Origin: JAEUHM01 sp964538625
GTDB lineage: Bacteria; Verrucomicrobiota; Verrucomicrobiia; Verrucomicrobiales; Verrucomicrobiaceae
Direction of reading: 5' to 3'
Length of the DNA: 64,000 bases
NCBI GenBank assembly: GCA_964538625.1
Contig: CAZIGH010000022.1
Span: forward strand, 16,317 to 80,316
The position numbers and the translations under genes were made by a program. The notes below the pieces were generated by a model. It was not told the DNA's origin and searched no databases. It saw only the letters and a list, made by a program, of their open reading frames with translations. Each line of letters opens with the position of its first letter. The first letter of the stretch is position 1. This document shows positions 9,049-17,515 of this stretch, piece after piece.

Positions 9049-10221
9049 TCAGTGGGTGATGACCACGGGGCCTGCGGCTTCATCGGCGAGGGCGCGGAGT
9101 TTGTTTTCCACGTGGACCACGTGAGTGGCCGCCGCTAGCGCTTCTTCTCTGCTGTTGAAGCGAGAAAAGGAGAAGCGGAGCGTGCTGGAGGCGTCCTGTG
9201 CGCTGAGGCCCATAGCTTCGAGCGTGGGAGAGGGATGCACGGCTGAGGCGTGACAGGCGGACCCGGCTGAGCAGCAGACGCCGCGCTGATCAAGCAGGAT
9301 GAGCATCTCTGCGGCCACCAGTCCAGGGAAGCGGATGCTCGTGGTGGTGGGCAGGCGATGGGCGGTGCTGCCATTCACGCTAGCTTGGGGACAGGCGGAC
9401 AGCACGGCGGTTTCAAAGGTGTCGCGCACTTCTGCCAGAGCCGCTTCCGAGCCATTCGCCAGCGCCTCGGTCATGAGCCGTGCGGCTTCACCCAGACCGG
9501 CTATACCTGCCACGTTCTCGGTGCCGCTGCGCAGGCCACTCTCCTGCCCACCTCCGAGGATCCAGGGTTCAAAGCGTGAGCGTGCGCTGACATAGAGGGC
9601 ACCAGTGCCTTTGGGGCCGTGAAACTTGTGCCCGCTGAGTGCCAAGTAATCCACGGGAATATCCTGCACGCTGAGGGGTAGTTTGCCGACGGCCTGCACG
9701 GCGTCGCAGAGCACCCTTGCGCCTGCGGCGTGGGCGAGTTCGGTGACTTCTCGCATGGGGGAGATGACGCCCGTTTCGTTATTGGCCCACATGATGGCTA
9801 CCAGCGAGACATCACGTGCTGCTAGAAGGTGCTCCAGCTTATCAAGCAGGATGCGTCCTTCATGATCTACCGGGGCAATGGAGAGGGTGCCGCCGTGTCT
9901 GAGCCATCGTTTTGCCGGCTCCACCACAGCGGGGTGCTCGGTGGCGCCAATGATGAGACGGGTGCCGGGGCAGGTGTGTGCGGCGGATGCGAGGACGGCG
10001 TTCAGCGCCTCGGTGCCGCCGCTGGTGAAGTGGACTTCTGCCGTGGTGGCACCGATGAGTTTGGCGACGTGCTCCCGGGCATTTTCGAGGGCGTGTCGAA
10101 CGACCTTGCCCGCTGTGTAGGAGGAGGATGGATTGGCAAACCGGGTGGTCAGAAAAGGCAACATGACCTCCAGCACACGTGGGTCCACGTGGCTGGTGGC
10201 ATTGGAGTCGAGATAAATCAC
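9049..10221 (-). CDS. Cysteine desulfurase, NifS/IscS family
   Basis: PLP enzyme that removes sulfur from cysteine as an enzyme persulfide for iron-sulfur cluster or thio-cofactor assembly; cytoplasmic. Class V aminotransferase features are the opening IYLDSNATSHVDP, the cofactor pocket SGGTEALNAVL (about 67-77), ATEHPAV with the histidine that stacks on PLP, ANNETGVISP, the PLP lysine in SGHKFHGPKGTGAL (about 198-211) and the sulfur-accepting cysteine in GVCCSAGSACHAS (about 320-332). The motif set and 390-residue length fit the NifS/IscS group. No IscU, SufU or regulator is adjacent, so its dedicated acceptor is unknown. The gene runs opposite to DUF1501 protein 1 and ends 41 bases from it. 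Confidence 0.92.
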   Translation of the reverse strand: MIYLDSNATSHVDPRVLEVMLPFLTTRFANPSSSYTAGKVVRHALENAREHVAKLIGATTAEVHFTSGGTEALNAVLASAAHTCPGTRLIIGATEHPAVVEPAKRWLRHGGTLSIAPVDHEGRILLDKLEHLLAARDVSLVAIMWANNETGVISPMREVTELAHAAGARVLCDAVQAVGKLPLSVQDIPVDYLALSGHKFHGPKGTGALYVSARSRFEPWILGGGQESGLRSGTENVAGIAGLGEAARLMTEALANGSEAALAEVRDTFETAVLSACPQASVNGSTAHRLPTTTSIRFPGLVAAEMLILLDQRGVCCSAGSACHASAVHPSPTLEAMGLSAQDASSTLRFSFSRFNSREEALAAATHVVHVENKLRALADEAAGPVVITH

Positions 10222-10259
10222 GCTGGCAGTTTACCAATGCCGAGCAACGAAACAACTCA

Positions 10260-11612
10260 TCACACGGCCCAGCCGGCACGCGGCTCGCGGCCGAGGAAGC
10301 GGTCGGCCTCTGGGCAGTTCGTGGCTTTGAGCGCGGCGGCGTCCCACACCAGTTTTTTGCCAGCGCGGTGGGCGACATTCCCGAGGTGGTTGGCGATGGT
10401 GAGTGGGCCTGCGTATTCTGCAAAAGGGCTGCCGGTAGGGGTGCCGTTGCGGATGGCATTGAGCCATTCTTGATGCTGGCCCGGTGAGTCCTGGATGACC
10501 ACGGAAGGTGTCGGAACGTCGGTAAACTGGTCTTCAGGCAGGAGCTTGAACTTGCTGTAGTCAGCGATGAGCATGCCTTTGTCTCCCACGAAGAGCACAC
10601 CGCTTGCGAAGGCATTGATGACGGGATGCGAGGTCCACACCTCTGGCTTGGTGGCACCTTGATGCCACCAGACCTCGCAGGCCGGCATGTCGTTGCGGGG
10701 GCCGTATTCGTATTTGACCGACATGGTGGCGGGTGCCAGCTCGGCGTGAGGCTCGGGCCCGAAGGCTTCGATCGTCTTCGGAGCGTCGAGCTTGAGCGCC
10801 CACCACGGGAGGTCATTCCAGTGACTTCCCAGGTCTGACATGGTGCCGTTTCCGAAGTCCCACCAGCGGTACCACTTCGGACCTGGAAAATACACTTCAT
10901 GGTAAGGGCGGTAGGGTGCGGGTCCAAGCCACAAGTCCCAGTCCAGATAGGGAGGTGGTTCCATGGCCTCGGTGGGTCGCTCCAGCACGTGGACGATGTC
11001 TTTGTTCTTCTCAGCATCTTCCTTGCTCTGTCTGCCCCAGGCGCGGGAAACGCAGACGTGGACAGCTGTCACTTTTCCGATGGTGCCGCTCTGGATCTGC
11101 TCCACGACGCGGCGGTAGTTTGCGGTGCCGTGGATTTGGGTGCCCATCTGGGTGGGCACTCCTGCGTCTTTGGCCAGCTGCATGACGAGGGCGGCCTCCT
11201 TTACATTGTGGGTCAGAGGCTTTTCGCAGTAAACGGGCTTTTTAAGGCGCAGGGCGGGGATGGTGGCGATGGCGTGTGTGTGCTCGGTGGTGGAGACCAC
11301 CACGGCATCGTAGTCCTTCAGCTCGTCGTAGAGCTTTCGGTAGTCCTTGAATTTGGCGGCGGTGGGATGCTCGGCAGCGGCGCGGTAGAGGTTCTGCTCA
11401 TTGACGTCGCAGAGTGCGGCCACGCTCACATTCGCGTCCTTCAGGGTTTCCTTGAGATTTGCTCCGCCGCGCCCTCCTACGCCGATGTAAGCGATACGGA
11501 TGGCGTTGGAAGGAGAGGCACTGCGCAGGATGGCGGGGAAACCCATGCTGGCTGCGACGGCTCCGGTTTGCACAAAAAACTTCCGGCGGCTAGTATGTAG
11601 AGGCTGGTCCAT
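10260..11612 (-). CDS. Tat-exported Gfo/Idh/MocA oxidoreductase
   Basis: NAD(P)-dependent oxidoreductase family acting on sugars or polyols; exact substrate unknown. A twin-arginine signal (SRRKFFVQTGAVAASMGFPA, residues 8-27) predicts export, as in many Verrucomicrobia paralogues. The Rossmann fold begins RIAYIGVGGRGGANL (about 38), and the family motif YCEKPL follows at about 125. The C-terminal part contains the GNGTMSDLGSHWNDLP and GDKGMLIADYSKFKLLP segments seen in exported members of this family. At 450 residues it is longer than cytoplasmic members. It lies 38 bases upstream of the cysteine desulfurase on the same strand; a functional link is not obvious. Confidence 0.9.
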   Translation of the reverse strand: MDQPLHTSRRKFFVQTGAVAASMGFPAILRSASPSNAIRIAYIGVGGRGGANLKETLKDANVSVAALCDVNEQNLYRAAAEHPTAAKFKDYRKLYDELKDYDAVVVSTTEHTHAIATIPALRLKKPVYCEKPLTHNVKEAALVMQLAKDAGVPTQMGTQIHGTANYRRVVEQIQSGTIGKVTAVHVCVSRAWGRQSKEDAEKNKDIVHVLERPTEAMEPPPYLDWDLWLGPAPYRPYHEVYFPGPKWYRWWDFGNGTMSDLGSHWNDLPWWALKLDAPKTIEAFGPEPHAELAPATMSVKYEYGPRNDMPACEVWWHQGATKPEVWTSHPVINAFASGVLFVGDKGMLIADYSKFKLLPEDQFTDVPTPSVVIQDSPGQHQEWLNAIRNGTPTGSPFAEYAGPLTIANHLGNVAHRAGKKLVWDAAALKATNCPEADRFLGREPRAGWAV

Positions 11613-11726
11613 GGTGTTGAATGAACGGCGCTACGGTGCCTGATCCTTCGCGGAGGTGGAGTCTGGTGTTTGCACCGGACTCAATGCGCGCTTTACTGCA
11701 TGATTCGAATCCCCGGCTTCCCTTCT

Positions 11727-12236
11727 ATGCACAGGTCTCTCCCATCCATCCTCCTTACCGCTGCCGCATTGTTGCTCGCCTCCTGCAAGAGCAACAAGGT
11801 GCCGGGCGTGCCCAAGGTGCTGCCCACCGTGCCGCTCTATGGTTCCACAGCCACGCCGAGCCATAGCATGTCTGCGAGTGAGTACCCTTTTGCTCCGAAC
11901 GGGGATTACGTGACGTCGTGGGCGGCTGCGGGCGGGGGGCCTGCAGCGGCTTCGGACTATAATAGCTGGCGCACCTCCCATGGAGGCTCATCCTCGAGCC
12001 GAGGCGTGACAAAGGTGAGTGCGCCCAAGAAGGCATCGGCAAGTGCGAGCCGTGCCAAGTCCACCAAAGCCAAGACCACGGCTGCGAGCAGGAGCGTGAG
12101 GCATACGGTGAAGGGTGGGGACACGCTGTCAGGCATCGCTAGGCGTTACGGTTCCTCGGTCGCCAAGATCAAGGCTGCCAATGGGTTGCGCAGCGACATG
12201 ATCCGGCCCGGTCAGACGCTCAGTGTGCCGAAGTGA
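11727..12236 (+). CDS. LysM-domain lipoprotein
   Basis: Predicted peptidoglycan-binding lipoprotein of 169 residues. The chosen ATG gives a lipoprotein signal (MHRSLPSILLTAAALLLASC) ending in the lipobox LASC with cysteine at residue 20; upstream in-frame starts would push the signal inward. A low-complexity Ser/Ala/Lys-rich linker (about 90-118) precedes a C-terminal LysM module (HTVKGGDTLSGIARRYG to MIRPGQTLSVPK, about 122-168). Family knowledge: LysM binds N-acetylglucosamine in cell walls. No catalytic domain such as a peptidase or muramidase is present, so it is a structural or regulatory wall-binding lipoprotein. Confidence 0.85.
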   Translation: MHRSLPSILLTAAALLLASCKSNKVPGVPKVLPTVPLYGSTATPSHSMSASEYPFAPNGDYVTSWAAAGGGPAAASDYNSWRTSHGGSSSSRGVTKVSAPKKASASASRAKSTKAKTTAASRSVRHTVKGGDTLSGIARRYGSSVAKIKAANGLRSDMIRPGQTLSVPK

Positions 12237-12315
12237 GGTGGAGGCCAAGTTCTCGTTTTTGATGGAGAAAGTGGTTGCAAAGGTGGCATAAGGACGCACC
12301 TTCCCGGCCCTTTTT

Positions 12316-12585
12316 ATGGCAAAAACAGCATGGCTTGAGCGCAACGCGCGCAAACAGAAAACGGTCAACAAGTACGCGAAGCTTCGCGAGGAACTGAAGG
12401 CCAACAAAGATTACATCGGACTCACGATGCTCCCTCGTGATGCCAGCCCCACGCGGTTGGTCAACCGTTGCCGCGTCTCCGGACGTCGCCGTGCTTTCAT
12501 GCGGCGCTTCCAAATGTCCCGTCTGACTTTTCGTGAGCACGCCCTGAATGGGTTGATTCCGGGAGTGACGAAGTCCAGCTGGTAA
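12316..12585 (+). CDS. rpsN: 30S ribosomal protein S14, zinc-free form
   Basis: Small-subunit head protein that contacts 16S rRNA. The sequence opens MAKTAWLERNARKQKTV and has the conserved core RDASPTRLVNRCRVSGRRRAFMRRF, then SRLTFREHALNGLIPGVTKSSW, a classic S14 ending. There is only one cysteine, so the zinc-binding CxxC pairs of the C+ form are absent. The 89-residue length matches the shorter C- type. It is isolated rather than embedded in the spc ribosomal operon, and a rho-independent terminator follows about 28 bases after its stop. Whether a C+ paralogue exists elsewhere cannot be seen here. Confidence 0.95.
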   Translation: MAKTAWLERNARKQKTVNKYAKLREELKANKDYIGLTMLPRDASPTRLVNRCRVSGRRRAFMRRFQMSRLTFREHALNGLIPGVTKSSW

Positions 12586-12612
12586 GTCGCGCTGCGAATC
12601 CTTCTTTACGAG

Positions 12613-12648
12613 AACCGCTTCTCCCTTGTGGTGAGGCGGTTTTCTTTT
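12613..12648 (+). terminator. Rho-independent terminator after rpsN
   Basis: The arms AACCGC and GCGGTT (12613-12618 and 12636-12641) flank a CTC/GAG-capable inner segment, and the right arm runs into TTTTCTTTT. It lies between rpsN and the zinc-ribbon gene, so it probably ends the ribosomal protein transcript. Confidence 0.7.
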
Positions 12649-12696
12649 GCAAACTTGCCCCTCGGTTGCATCCGTATTTCAGAGAGGTTTCCGTAT

Positions 12697-12948
12697 ATGC
12701 CCACGTATTCCTACATTGCAGAAGACCCGGAAAAGGGCTGTCCTTCGTGCCGCCGGGGCTTTGATCTCCGCCGTCCCATGGAGCGTCCGGCGCTCACGCA
12801 CTGCCCGCTTTGCAAGAGGCCCGTGAAAAAGCTGGTGACCGGGTTCTCGACGCCCAAATACACGAAGCCAGTCTCCATCTCTGATGCCAAGAAGGCTGGC
12901 TTCACGGTGCTTGAGAAGCGCTGCGACGGTTCTTACGAAAGGATGTAG
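12697..12948 (+). CDS. FmdB-like zinc-ribbon protein
   Basis: Small cytoplasmic protein of 83 residues with the FmdB-type regulatory/zinc-ribbon layout: an opening MPTYSYIAED, then CPSC (residues 15-18) and CPLC (about 37-40) that would bind one zinc ion. This ATG is preceded by a purine-rich AGAGAGG about 8 bases upstream, whereas an in-frame GTG at 12628 would add 23 residues without similarity and run into the terminator. The C-terminal part (SISDAKKAGFTVLEKRCDGSYERM) carries no further domain. The function of FmdB-family ribbons is poorly defined; a role in stress or amide-induced regulation is only reported for distant relatives. Confidence 0.75.
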   Translation: MPTYSYIAEDPEKGCPSCRRGFDLRRPMERPALTHCPLCKRPVKKLVTGFSTPKYTKPVSISDAKKAGFTVLEKRCDGSYERM

Positions 12949-13090
12949 TTTCCGTGCGGGGCAGGGGAGAATGGGCATGGTCTTCCAGCGCTGGTGACAT
13001 TTTTTGGCTTGCGTCTCGCAGGGCGTTTGATTGAGTTCCGGTGTTCACCTTTGATCATCTGACGCATCACCCACATCTTCCCACCACATT

Positions 13091-13738
13091 ATGGGCCGTT
13101 TCTTTACCATTGTCGTTATCAGTCTTGGTATTGCTGGAGCGTTTTTCGTTGCACGCGATTACTTTGAAGCGCAGAAACAGAAGAAGAATCCCTGGGTGGA
13201 AGAGATTCGGGTCTTGGTGAATGATGCCCAGCAAAAGGAGCGTGAGGGTGCAGCGAATGACCCGTGGTTCGCGGATGAGGGGCGGTTCTTCACGTTGCTC
13301 GCCATTCTGCACGAGACCGAGCGGACCAAGTATGACGTGGAAAGCACCCTCATGGCGGCTTGCAGTGGCATACCGGCCTCGAAGTTGGTGCAAGAGAGTC
13401 TTCTAGCTAACTACGCGCTGGCAAAGACGCTGGGAGTTTTCAATCAGCCGACCAACCTGCTGGCGATGGAGAATGGCGAGTCTCCTGTGGCCACCGCCCG
13501 GGGATGGGAGGATCACAAGCTCGTCGTGGGTCACCGCATCTCTCCTCTGTTGGCACCTGAAGCTGCAAAGTCGCTGGTGAACATGCTGCTCATGCCCGAG
13601 GCGCTTCGCGATCTGCAGGTCGTGGATGCAGGTGGATTCACGCTTGAGACCGTCAAGAAGTGGAACCAGGAAAAGATCATCGGTCCGGAGTCTTCTGAGG
13701 CCATCGCTGAACTGGTGCGTCAGCGGGACAAGTTCTGA
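13091..13738 (+). CDS. Membrane-anchored hypothetical protein
   Basis: I do not recognise a family. The 215-residue product begins with a single membrane segment (FFTIVVISLGIAGAFFVA, about residues 4-21) with a small cytoplasmic stub, followed by a charged, mostly helical domain. No catalytic motif, lipobox or metal site is visible. Its stop codon shares one base with the start of the pseudouridine synthase (TGATG), so the two are translationally coupled and probably one operon. The gene follows a 142-base intergenic stretch in which I see no clear promoter. A role connected with ribosome maturation is suggested only by position. Confidence 0.75.
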   Translation: MGRFFTIVVISLGIAGAFFVARDYFEAQKQKKNPWVEEIRVLVNDAQQKEREGAANDPWFADEGRFFTLLAILHETERTKYDVESTLMAACSGIPASKLVQESLLANYALAKTLGVFNQPTNLLAMENGESPVATARGWEDHKLVVGHRISPLLAPEAAKSLVNMLLMPEALRDLQVVDAGGFTLETVKKWNQEKIIGPESSEAIAELVRQRDKF

Positions 13739-14433
13739 TGGCTGCGCGTCGGCTTGACCAACTGCTTGCCTCTCTGGGTTACGGCTCGCGCCGTGACGCG
13801 AAGGAGATGGTGGCTGCGGGTCGTGTGAGTGTGGCGGGCAGGATTGTCAGACGTGCCGATGAGAAGGTGGACCCGGACCTCGTGCGACTCGACGGTGAGG
13901 AGCTGGAAGCGCCTGATGGCCTGCTGGCATTGTTTCACAAGCCCTTGGGTCTCACCTGCACGCACTCGCAGGAGGAAGGGCCTACCATTTATGAGCTCCT
14001 TCCCGGGCGTTGGCTGGCTCGGAACCCGGCCGTCACCAGTATAGGCAGGCTCGATAAAGAGACCAGCGGTCTGCTCCTGCTGACGGACCTGGGACGTCTG
14101 GTGCAAAAGTTCACCTCACCAAAGTCCGAGGTGGAGAAGGTCTATGAAGTCACCGTAGATGGTCTGGTAACGGATGAAATGAAGCGTGTATTCGCCTCAG
14201 GTAGTCTGGTTCTGCGTGGGGAGGACAAACCATGTTTGCCCGCATTCATGGAGATCACTGGTGCAAGCACAGCCCGTCTCACGCTGCACGAGGGGCGCTA
14301 CCACCAGGTTCGAAGAATGTTCGCCAGCCAGGGCGTGACAGTGACCAAGCTGCACCGGACGCGCTTTGGCCCCTATCAACTTGGCTTGCTGGATGAAGGA
14401 ACATTCCGGCTTGTGCCCGTGCCGGACGTGTGA
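13738..14433 (+). CDS. rsuA: Pseudouridine synthase, RsuA/RluB/E/F family
   Basis: Isomerises specific uridines in rRNA to pseudouridine. The N-terminal S4 RNA-binding domain covers about residues 2-50 (ARRLDQLLASLGYGSRRDA, VAAGRVSVAGRIV). The catalytic aspartate lies in GRLDKETSGLLLLT (about 103-116), followed by KVYEVTVDG and the family signature EGRYHQVRRMF (about 187-197). Length 231 fits RsuA, which modifies 16S U516; members acting on 23S rRNA have the same architecture, so the gene symbol is a best guess. It starts on the last base of the preceding membrane-protein gene. Confidence 0.88.
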   Translation: MAARRLDQLLASLGYGSRRDAKEMVAAGRVSVAGRIVRRADEKVDPDLVRLDGEELEAPDGLLALFHKPLGLTCTHSQEEGPTIYELLPGRWLARNPAVTSIGRLDKETSGLLLLTDLGRLVQKFTSPKSEVEKVYEVTVDGLVTDEMKRVFASGSLVLRGEDKPCLPAFMEITGASTARLTLHEGRYHQVRRMFASQGVTVTKLHRTRFGPYQLGLLDEGTFRLVPVPDV

Positions 14434-14475
14434 AGGTTCTTCACCTCACGTTCGTTCCTCTCTCTCCCTTTGCCG

Positions 14476-15513
14476 ATGAAACTGCTTGTCACCTTTCTTT
14501 CCATCCTCACCAGCACTACGGTAACCACACTGGCTCAAGTGCCGACCCCACCGCCACCGGGAGAGAAAGCGGAGATCCTCATCCATAAAATGATAGGGGA
14601 CCACGGCAGGCACAATGCATTCACGGACTTGATCCGCTGGGAGAATCTGTGGTACGTGTGCTATCGCATGGCTGATGCCCATGTGGGCGGCAACGGTCAG
14701 ATTCAAGTGCTCGCCTCGTACGATGGTCTGACGTGGTCACCGGTGGCCGTGGTGAAGGAAGAGGGGATCGACCTGCGGGATCCCAAGTTCGGCATCACGA
14801 AGGAGAACCGTCTTATCCTGTTCATGGGTGGATCCGTTTATCAGGGCAATCAGCTGATGGGCCGACAGCCCAGAGTCAGCACCTCCACAGACGGACGTAA
14901 CTGGGTGCCGCCGCAGAAGTTTCTGTCCAATGGAGACTGGATGTGGCGTGCGACTTGGCATCCGGAGGAGCAAAAGTTTTACGGCACGGTGTATAACACG
15001 CATCCCACCACAGCGGGTCCCAAAGAGGAAGCGGAGTGGTCTCTGAAGCTGTATTCCAGTCTGGATGGCAAGGTGTGGCAGCTAGCCGCGCCCTGGAGTA
15101 TCGACGGACGACCGAATGAGGCGACGGTGCGGCTGCTGCCAGGGGGCGAGATGATGGCGCTCGTGCGTCGCGAAGCCGGAGACAGGAAAGGCTGGATCGG
15201 CAAGGCCGCCGCGCCTTTCAAGGAATGGACGTGGCAGCCCTTCGCCGTACCGCTGGGCGGTCCCAACTTTGTGGTGCTGCCAGATGGACGCATCATCGGC
15301 GGGTCCCGCGGATTCGGCGCCACGCCTGGGCCGCACATGGTGCTCTTTGAGATCAAGGACGGCCAGTATCTTCCTCTGCTAGAGCTTCCGAGCAGCGGGG
15401 ACTGCAGCTACCCCGGCATGGTGTTCCACGAAGGTCACCTCTACGTGAGCTACTACTCCTCTCATGAGGAGAACCGCAGCAAGGTGTACTTTGCGAAGGT
15501 GAGGCTGAACTAG
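14476..15513 (+). CDS. Secreted sialidase-fold (BNR-like) protein
   Basis: Predicted exported beta-propeller of 345 residues, related to exo-alpha-sialidase-like proteins. The ATG chosen gives a signal peptide (MKLLVTFLSILTSTTVTTLAQ); an in-frame TTG two codons earlier is less likely. Repeated S-x-D-G-x-x-W blades are visible: SYDGLTWSP (about 90), STDGRNWVPP (about 140) and SSLDGKVWQLA (about 200). The catalytic Arg/Asp/Tyr set of true sialidases is not clearly present, so sialidase activity is unproven. It converges on gamma-glutamyltransferase; the stop codons of the two genes share the palindrome CTAG. Confidence 0.72.
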   Translation: MKLLVTFLSILTSTTVTTLAQVPTPPPPGEKAEILIHKMIGDHGRHNAFTDLIRWENLWYVCYRMADAHVGGNGQIQVLASYDGLTWSPVAVVKEEGIDLRDPKFGITKENRLILFMGGSVYQGNQLMGRQPRVSTSTDGRNWVPPQKFLSNGDWMWRATWHPEEQKFYGTVYNTHPTTAGPKEEAEWSLKLYSSLDGKVWQLAAPWSIDGRPNEATVRLLPGGEMMALVRREAGDRKGWIGKAAAPFKEWTWQPFAVPLGGPNFVVLPDGRIIGGSRGFGATPGPHMVLFEIKDGQYLPLLELPSSGDCSYPGMVFHEGHLYVSYYSSHEENRSKVYFAKVRLN

Positions 15514-17192
15514 AGTCCGTCAGCGGAGCCTGGCACCCGTGGATCGTGGGCGGGCTCAAGGAGCTTGCCTTCGGGATCAAGAGTGATGCACTGACAGGCA
15601 CCGAATGAGGTCAGTTCGTCCAGCTTATGGCCGTAGGCTCGCAGTGCATCCAGCGTGTCCTGACCAAAGCGCTTTTCGATCCGCAGTTCATCCGGGTTCC
15701 ACTGGTGATGGAAGCGCGGTGCCGCCAGTGCGTCTTTGGCGGTCATGCCATCATCAATGATATTTGTGAGCGCGAGCAAGGTCTGCGTGATGATGGTAGG
15801 GCCGCCTGCCGCTCCTACGGAAATGACCGGCTTGCCGTCCTTCAGCACGAGGGTGGGGCTCATGCTGGAGAGCGGTCGCTTGCCGGCAGCTACGGCGTTG
15901 TTTTCCGCACCGATGAGTTTGAATGCGTTTGGCACTCCAGGCTGGACGGAAAAGTCATCCATCTCGTTGTTCATGATGACTCCTGTGCCGGGGACGATGA
16001 CCTTGGAACCGAAGGCGGTGTTGATGGTTTGGGTGATGGCGACCCAGAACCCTTCAGAGTCGGCGGTGCTGAGGTGAGTGGTGTGTTTGCCGAAGACCTC
16101 GTCATGCGCTTTTTCAGGCGTGCCGTGCTGAGGAACGGCAGTGAGCTTGTCGAGGCTGATCTTTTGGCGGAGTCCATCCAGATAATCCTTTGACAACAAA
16201 CCGCGAGGAACCTTGGCGAAGTCAGGATCACCCAGCCAATAGGCGCGGTCGGCGAATGCCAGCTTCATGGCCTCTGTCAGCAGGTGCACGCGACTTGCGG
16301 TGCGGAGATGGCGGACCGGATAGGGCTCGATCAAGCTGAGAATCTGCGCCACGTGAAGTCCGCCTGAGCTGGGAGGTGGCATGCCTATGACTTGGTAGCC
16401 GCGATAACTTGTGCGAAGAGGCTCGCGCTCCTTCGGCGCGTAGGCTGCGAAGTCCTCCGCAGTGACGATGCCACCATTCGCTGCCATCCACTCAGCCGTG
16501 CGCTTGGCGAACTCTCCTTTGTAGAACCAGTCCAGCCCTTGGTCTGCCACGTGACGCAAGGTTTGAGCGAGGTCCTTTTGCACCAGAACATCGCCCTTTT
16601 GAAGCGGCACCCCGTCGGCCTTCAACAGAATCGCAGCCGAGGCGGGGAACTTGGCCAGCTTTTCAGCGGTGCCCTTCAGTTTGCGCTCATAGACTTCATC
16701 CAGTGGAAAGCCCTTTTCCGCCAGCTCCGCCGCAGGGCGGAGCAAGTCTGCCAGCTTGAGCCTGCCATGCTTCGTCAGAGCCAAGTTGTAAGCCGCCAGT
16801 GCACCGGGAACGGCAATGGCCAGGGCGCCCGTCTTGCTCGCCTCCTCGTCCAGTTTCCCCTCCAGAATGTAAAGATCCCGGTGCGCTTTTGCCGGGGCCA
16901 TTTCCCGACCATCAATGCAGGTGATGCTCCCATCTGGCGCATGAACGAGGATGAAACATCCGCCGCCGATGCCCGAGTTATGCCCGTCCACGACTCCTAG
17001 GGTGAGCGCTGTGGCAATGGCGGCGTCCACTGCGTTGCCACCGCGTTTCAGCGCATCCAGCCCTGCTTGGGTGGCCAGCGGGTGAACCGAGGCTACCGCA
17101 GCTTTTGCAAAGCGTTGAGGTTCAGCCGCCTCTGCCGGAAGCAGCGACGGAATAAGAAACAGTCCAATAGCGAACGGCAGTTTGCGTCTCAT
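15510..17192 (-). CDS. ggt: Gamma-glutamyltransferase
   Basis: Periplasmic enzyme that cleaves gamma-glutamyl bonds of glutathione and related compounds. The start chosen gives a signal peptide (MRRKLPFAIGLFLIPSLLPAEA); a longer in-frame start at 17237 would overlap the upstream gene. Family markers are the N-terminal SVHPLATQAGLDALKRGGNA, DGHNSGIGGGCF with the substrate-binding arginine in DGREMAP, and the autoprocessing site at TTHLSTAD (about 372), whose first threonine becomes the N-terminal nucleophile. Later blocks NNEMDDFSV and RPLSSMSPTLVLKDGKP follow. The 560-residue length is normal. A 79-residue membrane protein and CutA lie upstream on the same strand. Confidence 0.93.
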   Translation of the reverse strand: MRRKLPFAIGLFLIPSLLPAEAAEPQRFAKAAVASVHPLATQAGLDALKRGGNAVDAAIATALTLGVVDGHNSGIGGGCFILVHAPDGSITCIDGREMAPAKAHRDLYILEGKLDEEASKTGALAIAVPGALAAYNLALTKHGRLKLADLLRPAAELAEKGFPLDEVYERKLKGTAEKLAKFPASAAILLKADGVPLQKGDVLVQKDLAQTLRHVADQGLDWFYKGEFAKRTAEWMAANGGIVTAEDFAAYAPKEREPLRTSYRGYQVIGMPPPSSGGLHVAQILSLIEPYPVRHLRTASRVHLLTEAMKLAFADRAYWLGDPDFAKVPRGLLSKDYLDGLRQKISLDKLTAVPQHGTPEKAHDEVFGKHTTHLSTADSEGFWVAITQTINTAFGSKVIVPGTGVIMNNEMDDFSVQPGVPNAFKLIGAENNAVAAGKRPLSSMSPTLVLKDGKPVISVGAAGGPTIITQTLLALTNIIDDGMTAKDALAAPRFHHQWNPDELRIEKRFGQDTLDALRAYGHKLDELTSFGACQCITLDPEGKLLEPAHDPRVPGSADGL

Positions 17193-17209
17193 CCCGTCAG
17201 TGTGAGGCC

Positions 17210-17449
17210 TCACGCACGAGGGCGCAAGTTTTGCCACACCCGATGGAACGTAAAAACAAGAGCTAGCGCCCCGGCCACGAGGCTCGCAAAACGAAGTGGA
17301 TCAGAAAAGTGGCTCATCTGCTGCGAGCTCCACACCGCTGCGAGCGTATGGGCTTCCGCAACCTCCTCAGGTTCGCTGCCTGTTGCCGCTGCGACCACTA
17401 GGACGGGAAGCACGAAGATGAACCAGTATGCAAAGTTGCGCCAAGTCAT
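17210..17449 (-). CDS. Small two-helix membrane protein
   Basis: Hypothetical 79-residue protein that I cannot assign to a family. Two hydrophobic helices are visible, about residues 5-23 (NFAYWFIFVLPVLVVAAAT) and about 52-68 (RFASLVAGALALVFTFHRV), joined by an acidic loop, with an Arg-rich C-terminus (RVWQNLRPRA). It ends 17 bases before the signal-peptide start of gamma-glutamyltransferase, and a CutA gene lies 66 bases upstream on the same strand, so the three could form one transcript. The gene is real by hydropathy and position rather than by similarity. Confidence 0.55.
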   Translation of the reverse strand: MTWRNFAYWFIFVLPVLVVAAATGSEPEEVAEAHTLAAVWSSQQMSHFSDPLRFASLVAGALALVFTFHRVWQNLRPRA

Positions 17450-17515
17450 TGATCGTGAGTGTATTTTCCCGGGAGGGCGCGAAGTTTTATCAATATTGGT
17501 CGAATGATGGAAGAA

